Source: Evansella vedderi
Lineage (GTDB): Bacteria > Bacillota > Bacilli > Bacillales > Salisediminibacteriaceae
DNA: 64,000 bases
Direction: 5' to 3'
Assembly: GCF_030813435.1 (NCBI RefSeq)
Contig: NZ_JAUSUG010000002.1
Coordinates: 124,001-188,000, forward strand
Each line of letters opens with the position of its first letter. Positions within the stretch are counted from its first letter, which is position 1. Below, one piece after another: positions 34,989-44,692 of the stretch. The translations under genes and the position numbers were made by a program. The notes under the pieces were generated by a model. That model had not been told where the DNA came from. It worked only from the letters and a program-made list of their open reading frames with translations, and made no database searches.

Positions 34989-36560
34989 TTAAAGTTTTCC
35001 CCTGTATTCACTTGGACTGATTCCTGTTTCTTTTTTGAAAACACGACTAAAGTAATTTGGATCTTTATAGCCAATGTCAATGGCAATTTCTTTTAATGGA
35101 AGGTTACGATCCTTTAAATACTCCTTTGCTTTTGTCATTCTTACATCGGTCAAATAATCGATAAAAGTCCGTTCATAACGATCTTTGAAGAGCTTGCTTA
35201 AATAGTAGGAGCTCAACCCAACATGTTCAGCCACTTCTTCAAGGGAAATGGCTTTATGATAATTAGCATCAATATACTCCCTAGCCCGAGTTAGCTGCCC
35301 TTTCATATCGTTTACTCGCCAGTCGCTGATTCGTTCGATTATATTGGATAACTGCACTTTTGCTGCTTCCTTTACTTGAGTTGCTGAACTTAACAGATGA
35401 AATTGTGTCGGAAACTCTTCCTCGATACCTAACTCTTTCATCTTTCTTTTCAAAACAAGAAAGAAGTGGACCATATTTTTTTGAATCGTTGGTACCTGAT
35501 GCTGCGAAGCTTCACTAATTCCTTGAAAATACGAATCAAATAAACGTAACCCTTTCTGTAGATCGGCACCTTTCACTGCTTCAAACAGTTCCTTCTCCAC
35601 CTCAAAAGGAACAAACTCTTTTCGTTTTTCCTTTAATTTTGGATGAAAAGTCATATACGAAGCACTTGGATGATTATAAACCGACTCTAAAGCATAAATT
35701 GCCTCCCCATAAGAGTGATCAAACTGATTTAATTTAGACACTGTACTTCCTATCCCTGCAACTAGACGACAATTCTGTACATGTTTTTGAAAAAGGTGAA
35801 TGAAGGTACGAACCACATTTTCCTTCGCTTTAAGATTACGCTCTCCATCCTTCTTAAGGGAGAAAAACGTGGGTACTTGAAACCCAATAAGCGGGCCTAT
35901 TAGACAATGATGGTAATGTTTTTGTAAAAACTGTTTTAGTATTCGGTACCATTCGGTTTTTTCCTGACGGTTTGGCAATAGACTTTTAGATTCAAAGGAA
36001 AAAACAACAACAAAGCCTTGCTCCCCATCCACTTCTATCCATTCGGACCATTCGTCCATATTAAATTCGTGAACATAGTCCATCATTAACGAAACAATAA
36101 ATTCCGATTCCACTAACGAACTAATTCTTTCAAGGCGATGATTAATGGCTGCTTTTTCTGCTTCCACCTTCTTTGCCTCTTCAATTTCTGCTGCCATTCG
36201 ATCAAAAGCCTCTAAGATTCTTCCTTTCTTACTTGGTTTTAATAAATACTCTTTTACCCCATATTTCATCACTTCTTGGGCGTATTGAAAAGTATCAAAG
36301 GCAGTGACCATTATGCACTTCGTCATGGGCAGGGTGGTAATAATTTCTTTAACAGCAATTACACCATCTACCTCTGGCATTTTTATATCCATAAAGATTA
36401 GGTCTGGCTTACATTCTTGGGCAAGATCTATGGCCTCTTGTCCGTCTCGCGCCTCCGCCACAACCTCCACATTGGAACGATTCTTCCTTAACATTAATTG
36501 AAGGCCTTCCCGCTCCAAGGGTTCATCATCCACCAGCATAACTCTAATCCTCTCGCTCAT
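34989..36560 (-). CDS. AraC-type response regulator (YesN family)
   Basis: 523 residues. The receiver domain (about 1-125) has LVDDEP and the phosphorylated Asp in DLIFMDIKMPEVDG. A long middle region follows. The C-terminal two-helix AraC domain (about 420-520) has SLEEVAEHVGLSSYYLSKLFK and YKDPNYFSRVFKKETGISPSEYR. Its start overlaps the kinase stop by four bases. It is the DNA-binding output of the adjacent sugar-sensing system and probably activates xylFGH. Confidence 0.92.
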   Translation of the reverse strand: MSERIRVMLVDDEPLEREGLQLMLRKNRSNVEVVAEARDGQEAIDLAQECKPDLIFMDIKMPEVDGVIAVKEIITTLPMTKCIMVTAFDTFQYAQEVMKYGVKEYLLKPSKKGRILEAFDRMAAEIEEAKKVEAEKAAINHRLERISSLVESEFIVSLMMDYVHEFNMDEWSEWIEVDGEQGFVVVFSFESKSLLPNRQEKTEWYRILKQFLQKHYHHCLIGPLIGFQVPTFFSLKKDGERNLKAKENVVRTFIHLFQKHVQNCRLVAGIGSTVSKLNQFDHSYGEAIYALESVYNHPSASYMTFHPKLKEKRKEFVPFEVEKELFEAVKGADLQKGLRLFDSYFQGISEASQHQVPTIQKNMVHFFLVLKRKMKELGIEEEFPTQFHLLSSATQVKEAAKVQLSNIIERISDWRVNDMKGQLTRAREYIDANYHKAISLEEVAEHVGLSSYYLSKLFKDRYERTFIDYLTDVRMTKAKEYLKDRNLPLKEIAIDIGYKDPNYFSRVFKKETGISPSEYRGKL

Positions 36561-38026
36561 GTTCGATTCCTCCCTTCCTTTGGTTTATTTATTGGATGGC
36601 CCTGTTTTACTAATTTAATCGTAACGGTTGTTCCCTGACCTAGTTGAGAATCAACCCTCACCTCATTCTGTGAATCAAACAATTGCAAGCGAGAGATAAC
36701 ATTTATTAGTCCTATTCCCGTTGAGTGACCGGTTCTTTTTGTCGTAGAAAACGCTTCACTTTCCTGCGGGTGAAAGAGTTTTTCCACCGTTTCCTTGTCC
36801 ATTCCTACACCATTATCCCTTACTTCTATAAAAACAAAATGATTCTTTTCATAAATGGTCAGTTGGATTTTTGCCCCTTTCTTCATCTCCTCTACCCCAT
36901 GCATAAAGGCATTCTCCACAATAGGCTGCAGAGTTAAACAGGGAATCGGAGTGGTTAAACACGACTCCTCAATATTCTCTTCAAACTGAACACGGTCTCC
37001 GAATCGAGTCTTTTGTATGAAGAAATATTCTTTTACAATTTCTACCTCGTCTCCTAAAACAATTGCTTTATCTATATCCCCTAAGTTATAGCGGAGCAGA
37101 GCAGATACGGAGGAGATTAATTCACTGGTTCGTTCCGCGTCTTCAATATAAGCTGTTTTGGAAATAGTATTTAATGTATTAAAAAGAAAGTGCGGGTTTA
37201 TTTGGTTTTGCAAGCTTCGAAGCTCCGTCTCCTTTAACAGCTCCTTCAATCTCGCCTTTTCTTCAATTTCCTTTACGGAATGATTAATATTCTCTTTCAT
37301 TTGATTAAATGTTTTCGTTAAAAACCACAGTTCATCCTTTGTAGACACTTGAACATCCTTACCTGTAAAGCTTCCCGCAGAAATTTGCTCTGCTGCATCT
37401 GTCAAATGAGTAATGGTTTTCGTTATTCCATTGGAAAACCAGAGGGCAAATAGAATACCTAGTAATAATATAGAGATGAATATGGCCGTCCCCATTTTAT
37501 TAGTATAGTTTACCTTTTGCTCTATTATCGGATAAAGTTGTTGATGGCTAGTGAGCTCCCGATTAATAATGTCTAGAGTTGTATCGTGTATGTATTGCTG
37601 CGTTTTTTCCGCTTCATTCAGATGATAGGAATAAACTTGTACTTTTTGTTCGTTCACCCCATTAATGGTGTTATCCGACTGCTCTAGAAAACTATCCATG
37701 AGATGTTGGTAGTTTTTCATTAAAATAGCATCTCCCATAAAACTCTCGGTATTCAACAGCCTCTCTTGTAAGGAAAGGAGCTCCCTTCTATTCTCCTCAT
37801 AATTAGATAGATTATCTTCCAATGGTTCCAAAACATAGGTGTAAAGGGATTGATACGTATCCTTTGTCTTTTGGGAAATTTCATTTTTAAGGAACAAATG
37901 ATTCAAACTTTCTTCATACAAGTCAAAGGCTCTTTCATGACTTTGGTTCTGAACATAGGAGATTACTAATGTAAATAAAACAATGACCGTAAAATAAATA
38001 AGTAGCTTTGTCCGAATTTTGATCAT
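36557..38026 (-). CDS. Sensor histidine kinase (YesM/LytS type)
   Basis: 489 residues. One helix at about 8-26, an outer domain of about 150 residues, a second helix at about 178-197, a HAMP domain, then a His_kinase domain with NQINPHFLFNTLNTIS (phospho-His) and an ATPase domain with DNGVGMD. Its start overlaps the stop of the sugar-binding gene by four bases, so the outer sensor and kinase are co-made. It resembles the kinase of the xylose-sensing XylFII/LytS pair. Confidence 0.92.
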   Translation of the reverse strand: MIKIRTKLLIYFTVIVLFTLVISYVQNQSHERAFDLYEESLNHLFLKNEISQKTKDTYQSLYTYVLEPLEDNLSNYEENRRELLSLQERLLNTESFMGDAILMKNYQHLMDSFLEQSDNTINGVNEQKVQVYSYHLNEAEKTQQYIHDTTLDIINRELTSHQQLYPIIEQKVNYTNKMGTAIFISILLLGILFALWFSNGITKTITHLTDAAEQISAGSFTGKDVQVSTKDELWFLTKTFNQMKENINHSVKEIEEKARLKELLKETELRSLQNQINPHFLFNTLNTISKTAYIEDAERTSELISSVSALLRYNLGDIDKAIVLGDEVEIVKEYFFIQKTRFGDRVQFEENIEESCLTTPIPCLTLQPIVENAFMHGVEEMKKGAKIQLTIYEKNHFVFIEVRDNGVGMDKETVEKLFHPQESEAFSTTKRTGHSTGIGLINVISRLQLFDSQNEVRVDSQLGQGTTVTIKLVKQGHPINKPKEGRNRT

Positions 38027-39027
38027 GGGTTAACACCCACTTTTGTCTGCCAATCTCGTAAATCACTTTTACGAATAATGCTTGTATTCGTGTGGTAGAC
38101 ATTTTGAACTTGTTGGCCAGTAATAATAGCTAACATCCGTTCCACACTTTGATACCCCATTTGAAAGGGCTCTTGTGCCACGACAGCATCTACTTTTCCC
38201 TGTTCCAATAAATCAAGGGTTTCCTTTAACGAATCGAATGCAAGGATATAAATATCATCCTGCCTCTGTAACGCTTTCATACTGGTGGAAATACCAAGAC
38301 CATCTAAAGCACTGGTTCCAAAAAACGCCGTAATTTCTTCATGTTCCCCTAATATTTTATCTGCTTTTTCCGCTGCTCTTACTCTTGAATTATTTGATTC
38401 TTCAATGGCGACAATCTGTATCCCTTCTATATTTTCTACTGCATCTTTAAATCCTTGGATTCGAAGTTGTTGATGGATAGAACTAAAGCTATTTGCAATG
38501 ATGCCAACCACAGCTTCTCCATTCGTATCTTCTATTAGTGCTTGTCCTGCAATTTGCCCTGATTGATAATTATCTGTTCCTATATACGTCATGCGGGAAC
38601 TATTCGGGACATCCGTATCAATAGTGATAACTGGTATCCCATTTTCTACTGCTTTATTGATGAGGGGCGTAAACATTTCATCATTTAAAGCCTGAACAAT
38701 AATTCCATCTACCTTAGCTGCTATAGCCATGTCCAATAGCCTTACTTGTTCCTCAGGATTAGAATTTCTTGGTCCTTTATATTCCACATATACATCGTAG
38801 ACAGCTTCCGCCTCCTTGGCCCCCTCTTCCACCAAACGCCAGTACTCATGATCAACTTCCTCACTAATTAAGACAAAATGATAGTTTGGTAAAGAACTGT
38901 ATGTTGATGTAGCCTCGGAAATTTGATAATCGTAGTAATTTGCCTTCATATAAAAATAAAAAGAAAAACCTAAAGCACCAATAAAAGAGACCATTAGTGT
39001 TAAATATAAAATAAAGTTTCGATTCAT
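38023..39027 (-). CDS. Membrane-anchored sugar-binding sensor protein (XylFII-like)
   Basis: About 334 residues. An N-terminal hydrophobic helix (about 5-27) is not followed by a lipobox, so it is a membrane anchor. The rest is a type I sugar-binding fold (HFVLISEEVDHEYWRLVEEGAKEA; DGIIVQALNDEMF; VITIDTDVPNSSRM). I choose ATG 39027 after AAAGGAG; a GTG 18 bases upstream overlaps it. Co-translation with a LytS-type kinase shows a sensing role rather than transport. Xylose is inferred from the xylFGH genes next door. Confidence 0.87.
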   Translation of the reverse strand: MNRNFILYLTLMVSFIGALGFSFYFYMKANYYDYQISEATSTYSSLPNYHFVLISEEVDHEYWRLVEEGAKEAEAVYDVYVEYKGPRNSNPEEQVRLLDMAIAAKVDGIIVQALNDEMFTPLINKAVENGIPVITIDTDVPNSSRMTYIGTDNYQSGQIAGQALIEDTNGEAVVGIIANSFSSIHQQLRIQGFKDAVENIEGIQIVAIEESNNSRVRAAEKADKILGEHEEITAFFGTSALDGLGISTSMKALQRQDDIYILAFDSLKETLDLLEQGKVDAVVAQEPFQMGYQSVERMLAIITGQQVQNVYHTNTSIIRKSDLRDWQTKVGVNP

Positions 39028-39242
39028 AAAAAACTCCTTTATCACACATAATTTATTTTAATTTTTCGAATCTAGTATACGCTCTCATTTTTAAGGTTGT
39101 GGTAGCCTGCACTTTTCTATATTAATTCATTGTAGAATAAACTTCGGAAAAAACAAATGAAGAATAATTTTACAAAATATGGAATTAATAAATGCTTTTA
39201 TAAAATTCTAAAAGGAAATTTAACCAAATTTGTCATATAAAT

Positions 39243-39283
39243 AGGCGTTTATCTCCATGACATCTTGAGATAAACGCCTTTTT
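39243..39283. terminator. Terminator-like hairpin between two regulatory operons
   Basis: AGGCGTTTATCTC pairs perfectly with GAGATAAACGCCT. A T-run follows on the plus strand, and a weaker one on the minus strand, where the upstream regulator gene ends. The remaining 39028-39321 spacer is AT-rich with no gene. Confidence 0.65.
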
Positions 39284-39321
39284 CTAACAACATAGGATAG
39301 CTACTTCCACCTAAATGACCT

Positions 39322-40095
39322 CTATTTCAAATTCCGGCTCAAAAATTGTTTAGGTGACATTCCAATGTACTTTTTAAATACTTGACTAAAATACTTATAG
39401 TCGCTAAAACCCACTTCTTCTGCCACTTCATAAATTAATACCTTATCATTTTGTAACATTTCAAGTGCCTTAATAATCCTATACCTAGTCAAAAATTCGT
39501 TAAAGCTGTGAGAGGTTTCATCCTTAAATTTGGAATTTAGGTTAACAGAAGAAACATGTAATGCATCACTTACATCCTTCAATGTTACTTTTTCGTGATA
39601 ATGCTCTTTTATATAATCTATTACCTCTAATACATAGTTAGAGATAGTTTCTTTGTTTATATTAATATTTAATACATCCTGATATAGTAATGAATTCATT
39701 TTAAGGTTTTCCTGTACTTTTCTTTGCTCTATCTTAGATACGAGCTTCGAAAGGGTCCTTTCTAATTCCTTTATATCCACTGGCTTTAGAAGATAATCAT
39801 GGACCCCAAGTCTTATCGCTTGCTTTGCATAATTGAATTCACTGTAACCAGATAAAATAATGGCTTCATAGTTAAAATCTTTTTTACTTTCCGTTAACAT
39901 CTCTATACCGTCTTTAAAGGGCATCCTAACATCCGTTAAGACAATATCCGGCTCTAACTCTCTTATTTTCTCCATACCAATTTCGCCATTTTCTGCACAC
40001 CCTACGATAATACAATCATTTTTCAGCCAATTAACCTTAAATTGCAAGCCCTTTTGGATAATAAGTTCGTCTTCCACAATTAATACCCGGTTCAT
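39322..40095 (-). CDS. AraC-type response regulator (YesN-like), second system
   Basis: About 257 residues. The receiver has LIVEDE at the start and the phosphorylated Asp in DIVLTDVRMPFKDG, and the C-terminal AraC domain (about 155-255) ends VGFSDYKYFSQVFKKYIGMSPKQF. It is a short form without a long middle domain. I choose ATG 40095 after GAGGTGG; the open frame extends 43 codons upstream, but that part lies inside the kinase gene. It is one base from the kinase stop, so the two are coupled. Confidence 0.92.
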   Translation of the reverse strand: MNRVLIVEDELIIQKGLQFKVNWLKNDCIIVGCAENGEIGMEKIRELEPDIVLTDVRMPFKDGIEMLTESKKDFNYEAIILSGYSEFNYAKQAIRLGVHDYLLKPVDIKELERTLSKLVSKIEQRKVQENLKMNSLLYQDVLNININKETISNYVLEVIDYIKEHYHEKVTLKDVSDALHVSSVNLNSKFKDETSHSFNEFLTRYRIIKALEMLQNDKVLIYEVAEEVGFSDYKYFSQVFKKYIGMSPKQFLSRNLK

Positions 40096-40096
40096 A

Positions 40097-41770
40097 TTAA
40101 TCCACCTCTTCCAATGGAATCCATAACCTAACCAGTGTTCCACGGTTAACTTTGCTTTCAATTTGCAGGCCGTAGTTTTCCCCATATAACAGTTGAATAA
40201 TGTTGTGAGTATTACGAATACCATTATGGTCAGTCATCTCGGTATCACCTGATAATACCTTTTGAATCTCAGACAATTTATTAGCCTCTATTCCTTCACC
40301 GTCATCCTGCACCACTATAAAAAGATGAGAATTAAATTTATGTGCAGAAAGTCTAATGGATAATTTATTTGTTTTATCGATATTGTGTTTAATAGCGTTT
40401 TCGATAAGTGGTTGTATAATTAATTTTGGGACATGAATATACAATAATTCATTTGGGATATCTATCTCATATTCAAGTCTTTTTCCAAATCTCATTTTTT
40501 GTAAACTAAAGTAGTCTTCAAGATATTCTAAATCGGTTTTAAGAGGTACCGTAACATTTCCAAAATTGGTGTTATATCTCATTAGCTTTGCAATTTTCAC
40601 AATAATTTCAGACGCATTTTCAGGGTCCAAAGTAATTTCGTACTTAATCATTTCCAGAACATTATAAAGGAAGTGGGGATTAAACTTTGCTTCCAAATGT
40701 TTAATTTCAAGCTCTCTCTTTTTTTCCATAATTTCTTTATTTATCTGGATCAGGGTTTTTATTTCATTTATCTTACTGTTGTACTCTTCGTGTATGGTCT
40801 GTAATTCATCAAAAACATTATCGTCGTCTACAGGTGTCTGATTATTGTTTTGATTAGAAATGATGGAAACTAACGTATCGAAAGGCTGTAATGTTTTTTT
40901 TAGTATTTTTGGTGTTACAATTAAAACGGCTAAAATAATGATTAAACTACTAACGGACATGGATGCTATACCATAGAAGAGCAGTAACCTGTAAATATTA
41001 ATAGATGTCATCGTCAAAATGCCAATGTTTTGAGAACCTACAGTGTTATAATTTAGGTAGAAATAATATCCATTAATACTAACGTAGTTTGTACTTGTAT
41101 CTATGTTTAACTTCCCTAGATTATTTATCCTAAAATCATGTGTCCTAGCGATAACGTTATCAAATTGATCTGTAACAAAAACCATTTGATCATAGCTTGA
41201 ATCCACGACAAAATCTTCTAAAAAGTATACTAAATAGCCAAGGACTTGTTCCTCTTCTTTAATTACGATAGAAAAAAAATAAGTGGAATGATGGGAGTTC
41301 TCGAATAAGTTACCAACGGATTGTTCAATGTACATATCTCTATTCAAGTTATTAGTTAGATTTTCAATAAAAAAGCTATTTTCCAATCTTTCTCTTTCAT
41401 CCCTATATAAACTACTGGAGAGGACTTCTTTGTCTCTATTTAACAAAGCAAAATTGGAAGGTATTTTCCTTTCATGCTGAAAGTCGTATAATAGTTGATT
41501 AACTACATTCGTGGCAGTATTGGTTTCAACAGCCCGGATTATTTCTTCCTCATTGGAGAGGGATTTCACCCCTTCCTTATAGTAAATGAATTCCTGAGCG
41601 ACTTTATTTGTAAGATATTCATTTACTTCCTTATTCGGATTAACAATGGAAAGATTAAATATTATATATAACGATAATAAATATACACTTAAAATGAAGG
41701 ATATTATGATCACTGTGGCTTTTATAAAAGAGTTCTGTATATAATCCTTAATCTTTTGGCGCTGCTCCAT
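40097..41770 (-). CDS. Sensor histidine kinase (YesM-like), second system
   Basis: 557 residues. It has two membrane helices (about 15-37 and 260-285) around an outer domain of some 220 residues. The cytoplasmic kinase part has KFNPHFLYNVLEMI (phospho-His), and QDDGEGIE of the ATPase domain. It lies 78 bases after the ABC permease gene, on the same strand. The sensor probably detects the transported compound, directly or through the binding protein. Confidence 0.9.
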   Translation of the reverse strand: MEQRQKIKDYIQNSFIKATVIIISFILSVYLLSLYIIFNLSIVNPNKEVNEYLTNKVAQEFIYYKEGVKSLSNEEEIIRAVETNTATNVVNQLLYDFQHERKIPSNFALLNRDKEVLSSSLYRDERERLENSFFIENLTNNLNRDMYIEQSVGNLFENSHHSTYFFSIVIKEEEQVLGYLVYFLEDFVVDSSYDQMVFVTDQFDNVIARTHDFRINNLGKLNIDTSTNYVSINGYYFYLNYNTVGSQNIGILTMTSINIYRLLLFYGIASMSVSSLIIILAVLIVTPKILKKTLQPFDTLVSIISNQNNNQTPVDDDNVFDELQTIHEEYNSKINEIKTLIQINKEIMEKKRELEIKHLEAKFNPHFLYNVLEMIKYEITLDPENASEIIVKIAKLMRYNTNFGNVTVPLKTDLEYLEDYFSLQKMRFGKRLEYEIDIPNELLYIHVPKLIIQPLIENAIKHNIDKTNKLSIRLSAHKFNSHLFIVVQDDGEGIEANKLSEIQKVLSGDTEMTDHNGIRNTHNIIQLLYGENYGLQIESKVNRGTLVRLWIPLEEVD

Positions 41771-41848
41771 ATTTACATCCCCATTATCATTCTATTAATA
41801 TAATATACAGAAGGCTGCCCCAATTAATAATAAGGCAACCTCACTATG

Positions 41849-43510
41849 CTATAAGCTAATCTCTTTTTTGCCTGTTAATTTAAAGAAAATAAGTAATGAT
41901 AGAATCGATGTTACAGTTAAAATCGCTGAATAAGCTGATGCGTTTCCGAAGTTTCCACGAATAACCTCTGTATAAATGGAAACGGATAAAGTTTGTGTAT
42001 TACTTGCATAAAGTATAATGGAAGCGCTTAATTCTCCTAGTATGGTTATCCAGCTCATAATCGCCCCTGCTAATACCCCTGGCATCATCATTGGCACCAC
42101 TACTTTGTAAAACGTCTTCGCTTCCGATGCCCCGAGACTGATGGACGCTTCTTCAATACTCGGGTGAATTTGGCCAATGATCGCTGTACTTGAACGGATC
42201 GTATATGGCATTCTCCTTATAACGAAGGCCACAACCATGATCGTAACTGTTCCTGTCAAAAATAACGGACTGTCACTAAAGGCAAAAACAAGTGCTATAC
42301 CCAATACGGAACCCGGGATTACAAATGGGAACATAGAAAATGTATCTAATATAGAATTTATCATATTTCTCTTTCTTACTGTTAGGTAAGAAATGAAAAT
42401 TCCAAGAATTACAATAATAACAATGGCGTATAACCCCATTTTGTAGGTATTCGTAATCATCGAAAGGTCTCGATTAAATAGAATATTCTGGTAGTTTTGT
42501 AATGAGAAATTACCTGTATATACTTGCCCCCCTCTAGTTTCAAGGAAGGATGTAAATATAACAACCATCTGTGGTAATATGGCTAGAAATGTAACAAAAT
42601 AAACCACCAAATGGCTTAATATATTCTTTATTCCTTTACTTTGTTGTACAGCCATTGGTCTTAACGCCGACATAGAATAGGAGTATTGCCGAGACAGTAT
42701 ACGCTGTAATAAAAACAGAGAGATTGTTACAAAAATAAAAAGGGTTGCGATTGCAGCTGCGAAGCCTGCATCTCCACCAACTTCACTTAGGAATTGTTGA
42801 TAGATAAGGACTGGCATCGTCCGATAGCCTTCACCAATAAGCATTGGCGTACCAAAGTCAGCAATCACTCGCATAAAAACTAATAATGAACTGGCAAAAA
42901 TGGTAGGTAAAATAAGTGGAATGACTATTTTAATCATTCTTTGAAAATTGGAATATCCTAAACTTTCTGCTGCTTCAATGAGTGAACTGTCTAAATTCTT
43001 TAGTGCCCCCATAATGTATATAAACACCAATGGAAAAGACTGTAGAGTTAGTACTAATACGATTCCAGTAAATCCATATATTCCATCAAAGTTCATATTA
43101 AAAGTGTCATTGATAAATTTAGTGACAACACCACTTCTCCCTAAAAGCTGAATCCACGCATATGCTCCAATAAAAGGCGGAGAAATATAGGACACAATAA
43201 TTAAAATCTGAACAAATTTACTTCCAAATATCTTCACCCTTCTTAACATATAGGCCATCGGTATACCAATAATAACAGCGAGAGCGGTGCTAACAATGGT
43301 CACCTCAAAACTGTTTCTTAATGTGATCCAGTAAAATTTCCTATCAAAGAAATGGTAAAAGTTCTGCAAGGTGAATCTTCCAGTTTCTGGATCAAACATA
43401 CCCTTATTTAAAATCAAGAAAAGGGGATAGAGAATAAACAAGATCGTTAAGCCTAGGATAATAAGTGATGAAGCGTTCCAGAGATTAAAAAGCGACTTTT
43501 TTTGTTTCAT
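41849..43510 (-). CDS. ABC importer permease with two fused domains (FbpB/AfuB type)
   Basis: About 553 residues with 12 membrane helices in two homologous halves. The EAA-type loops are LIEAAESLGYSNFQRMIKIVIP (first half) and IEEASISLGASEAKTFYKVVVP (second half). I choose ATG 43510 after AGGTGG; GTG 43519 overlaps the ribosome site and the ATPase gene. The family carries Fe(III), thiamine, 2-aminoethylphosphonate or sugar phosphates, so the substrate cannot be read from this protein alone. Confidence 0.9.
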   Translation of the reverse strand: MKQKKSLFNLWNASSLIILGLTILFILYPLFLILNKGMFDPETGRFTLQNFYHFFDRKFYWITLRNSFEVTIVSTALAVIIGIPMAYMLRRVKIFGSKFVQILIIVSYISPPFIGAYAWIQLLGRSGVVTKFINDTFNMNFDGIYGFTGIVLVLTLQSFPLVFIYIMGALKNLDSSLIEAAESLGYSNFQRMIKIVIPLILPTIFASSLLVFMRVIADFGTPMLIGEGYRTMPVLIYQQFLSEVGGDAGFAAAIATLFIFVTISLFLLQRILSRQYSYSMSALRPMAVQQSKGIKNILSHLVVYFVTFLAILPQMVVIFTSFLETRGGQVYTGNFSLQNYQNILFNRDLSMITNTYKMGLYAIVIIVILGIFISYLTVRKRNMINSILDTFSMFPFVIPGSVLGIALVFAFSDSPLFLTGTVTIMVVAFVIRRMPYTIRSSTAIIGQIHPSIEEASISLGASEAKTFYKVVVPMMMPGVLAGAIMSWITILGELSASIILYASNTQTLSVSIYTEVIRGNFGNASAYSAILTVTSILSLLIFFKLTGKKEISL

Positions 43511-43511
43511 A

Positions 43512-44606
43512 TTATCCACCTGCCTTAATTAACGATTCTTCAGTAGCTGAATCAAAAAGATTTATCTTTTTAGATTTTAACTTTAAATGAACTCGAGTCC
43601 CTTCTGGCATAATTTCGTTAGCTTCTGCATCCTGGATTACCTCCACCTTTTCACCTGTATCCAGCTTTACAAAGTAGTGAGTATTCAAACCCAAAAACAT
43701 CGTACTCTCAATCACACCTTTAATGGAACTTTCGTCTTCAACAAGGATAAACTCTTGTGGTCTAACAGCTACTATAACTTCCTGACCTTTCTTTATTTCC
43801 GATAAATTATCCATCTTTTCTTTGTAATTCTCATTTAAGCGAACAAATACCCCACCAGATTCATCCGTTTCTATTTTTCCTTTAATCACATTGGAAGTCC
43901 CAATAAACTGGGCAACGAATAAATTACTCGGACGAGAATAGATGTCTTCAGGTTTACCTATCTGCTGAATGACACCACCGTTCATTACAGCAATTCTATC
44001 TGAAATGGCCAATGCCTCCTCCTGATCGTGGGTTACATAAACGGTTGTAATTCCAACCTGTTGTTGAATTGCTTTAATTGCATTTCTCATTTCAATTCTT
44101 AATTTGGCATCCAGATTAGAAAGGGGTTCATCCATTAATAGAACCTTCGGATGAATCACCAATGCCCTGGCTAATGCAACCCTTTGTTGCTGACCACCTG
44201 ACAGTTTGTCTGGTTTCTTTGATTTATGTGCTTCAATTCGAACCACTTTCATAATATCTTCCATTCTCTTATTAATTTCTGCTTTACTTAAATTATTGAC
44301 TTTTAAACCGAATGCAATATTATCCGCTACTGACATATGGGGAAAAATCGCGTAATTTTGAAATACCATCCCCATTTTTCTCTTATTAACAGGTATATCA
44401 TTAACCACCTTGTTATCAATTTCAATCTTCCCATCTTCAATGGAATTAAAGCCAATAATCATTCTTAATAAGGTGGTTTTCCCACAACCAGAAGGCCCCA
44501 ACAAAGTAAATAATTCGCCTGGCTTAATATTTAGGGATAATCCATTAATTACGGTTTCATTTCCAAATCGTTTTACAACTTTGTCTATATTTATAGAAAC
44601 GCTCAT
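43512..44606 (-). CDS. ABC importer ATPase (FbpC/PotA type)
   Basis: 364 residues. Walker A GPSGCGKTT, signature LSGGQQQRVALARAL, Walker B VLLMDEP, then a C-terminal TOBE domain (about 275-355). It is encoded one base before the permease gene. It energises the Fbp/Afu-type importer. Confidence 0.92.
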   Translation of the reverse strand: MSVSINIDKVVKRFGNETVINGLSLNIKPGELFTLLGPSGCGKTTLLRMIIGFNSIEDGKIEIDNKVVNDIPVNKRKMGMVFQNYAIFPHMSVADNIAFGLKVNNLSKAEINKRMEDIMKVVRIEAHKSKKPDKLSGGQQQRVALARALVIHPKVLLMDEPLSNLDAKLRIEMRNAIKAIQQQVGITTVYVTHDQEEALAISDRIAVMNGGVIQQIGKPEDIYSRPSNLFVAQFIGTSNVIKGKIETDESGGVFVRLNENYKEKMDNLSEIKKGQEVIVAVRPQEFILVEDESSIKGVIESTMFLGLNTHYFVKLDTGEKVEVIQDAEANEIMPEGTRVHLKLKSKKINLFDSATEESLIKAGG

Positions 44607-44630
44607 GGTATACCTCCATTGTAAATTGAT

Positions 44631-44669
44631 ACAGAGTAACTTATTGATAAATCAAATAAGTCACTCTGT
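44631..44669 (-). other. Intercistronic hairpin between binding-protein and ATPase genes
   Basis: ACAGAGTAACTTATT and AATAAGTCACTCTGT form a long near-perfect stem with one mismatch. It lacks a T-tract and so probably stabilises the binding-protein message. Confidence 0.65.
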
Positions 44670-44692
44670 ATGATGTTATGTTTATAAATCTA

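Noticed and set aside
41810-41842. Terminator between the Fbp-type permease and the kinase gene
   Set aside because: AGGTTGCC/GGCAGCCT can pair only with a G-U pair and the T-tract is weak; it is too uncertain to list.
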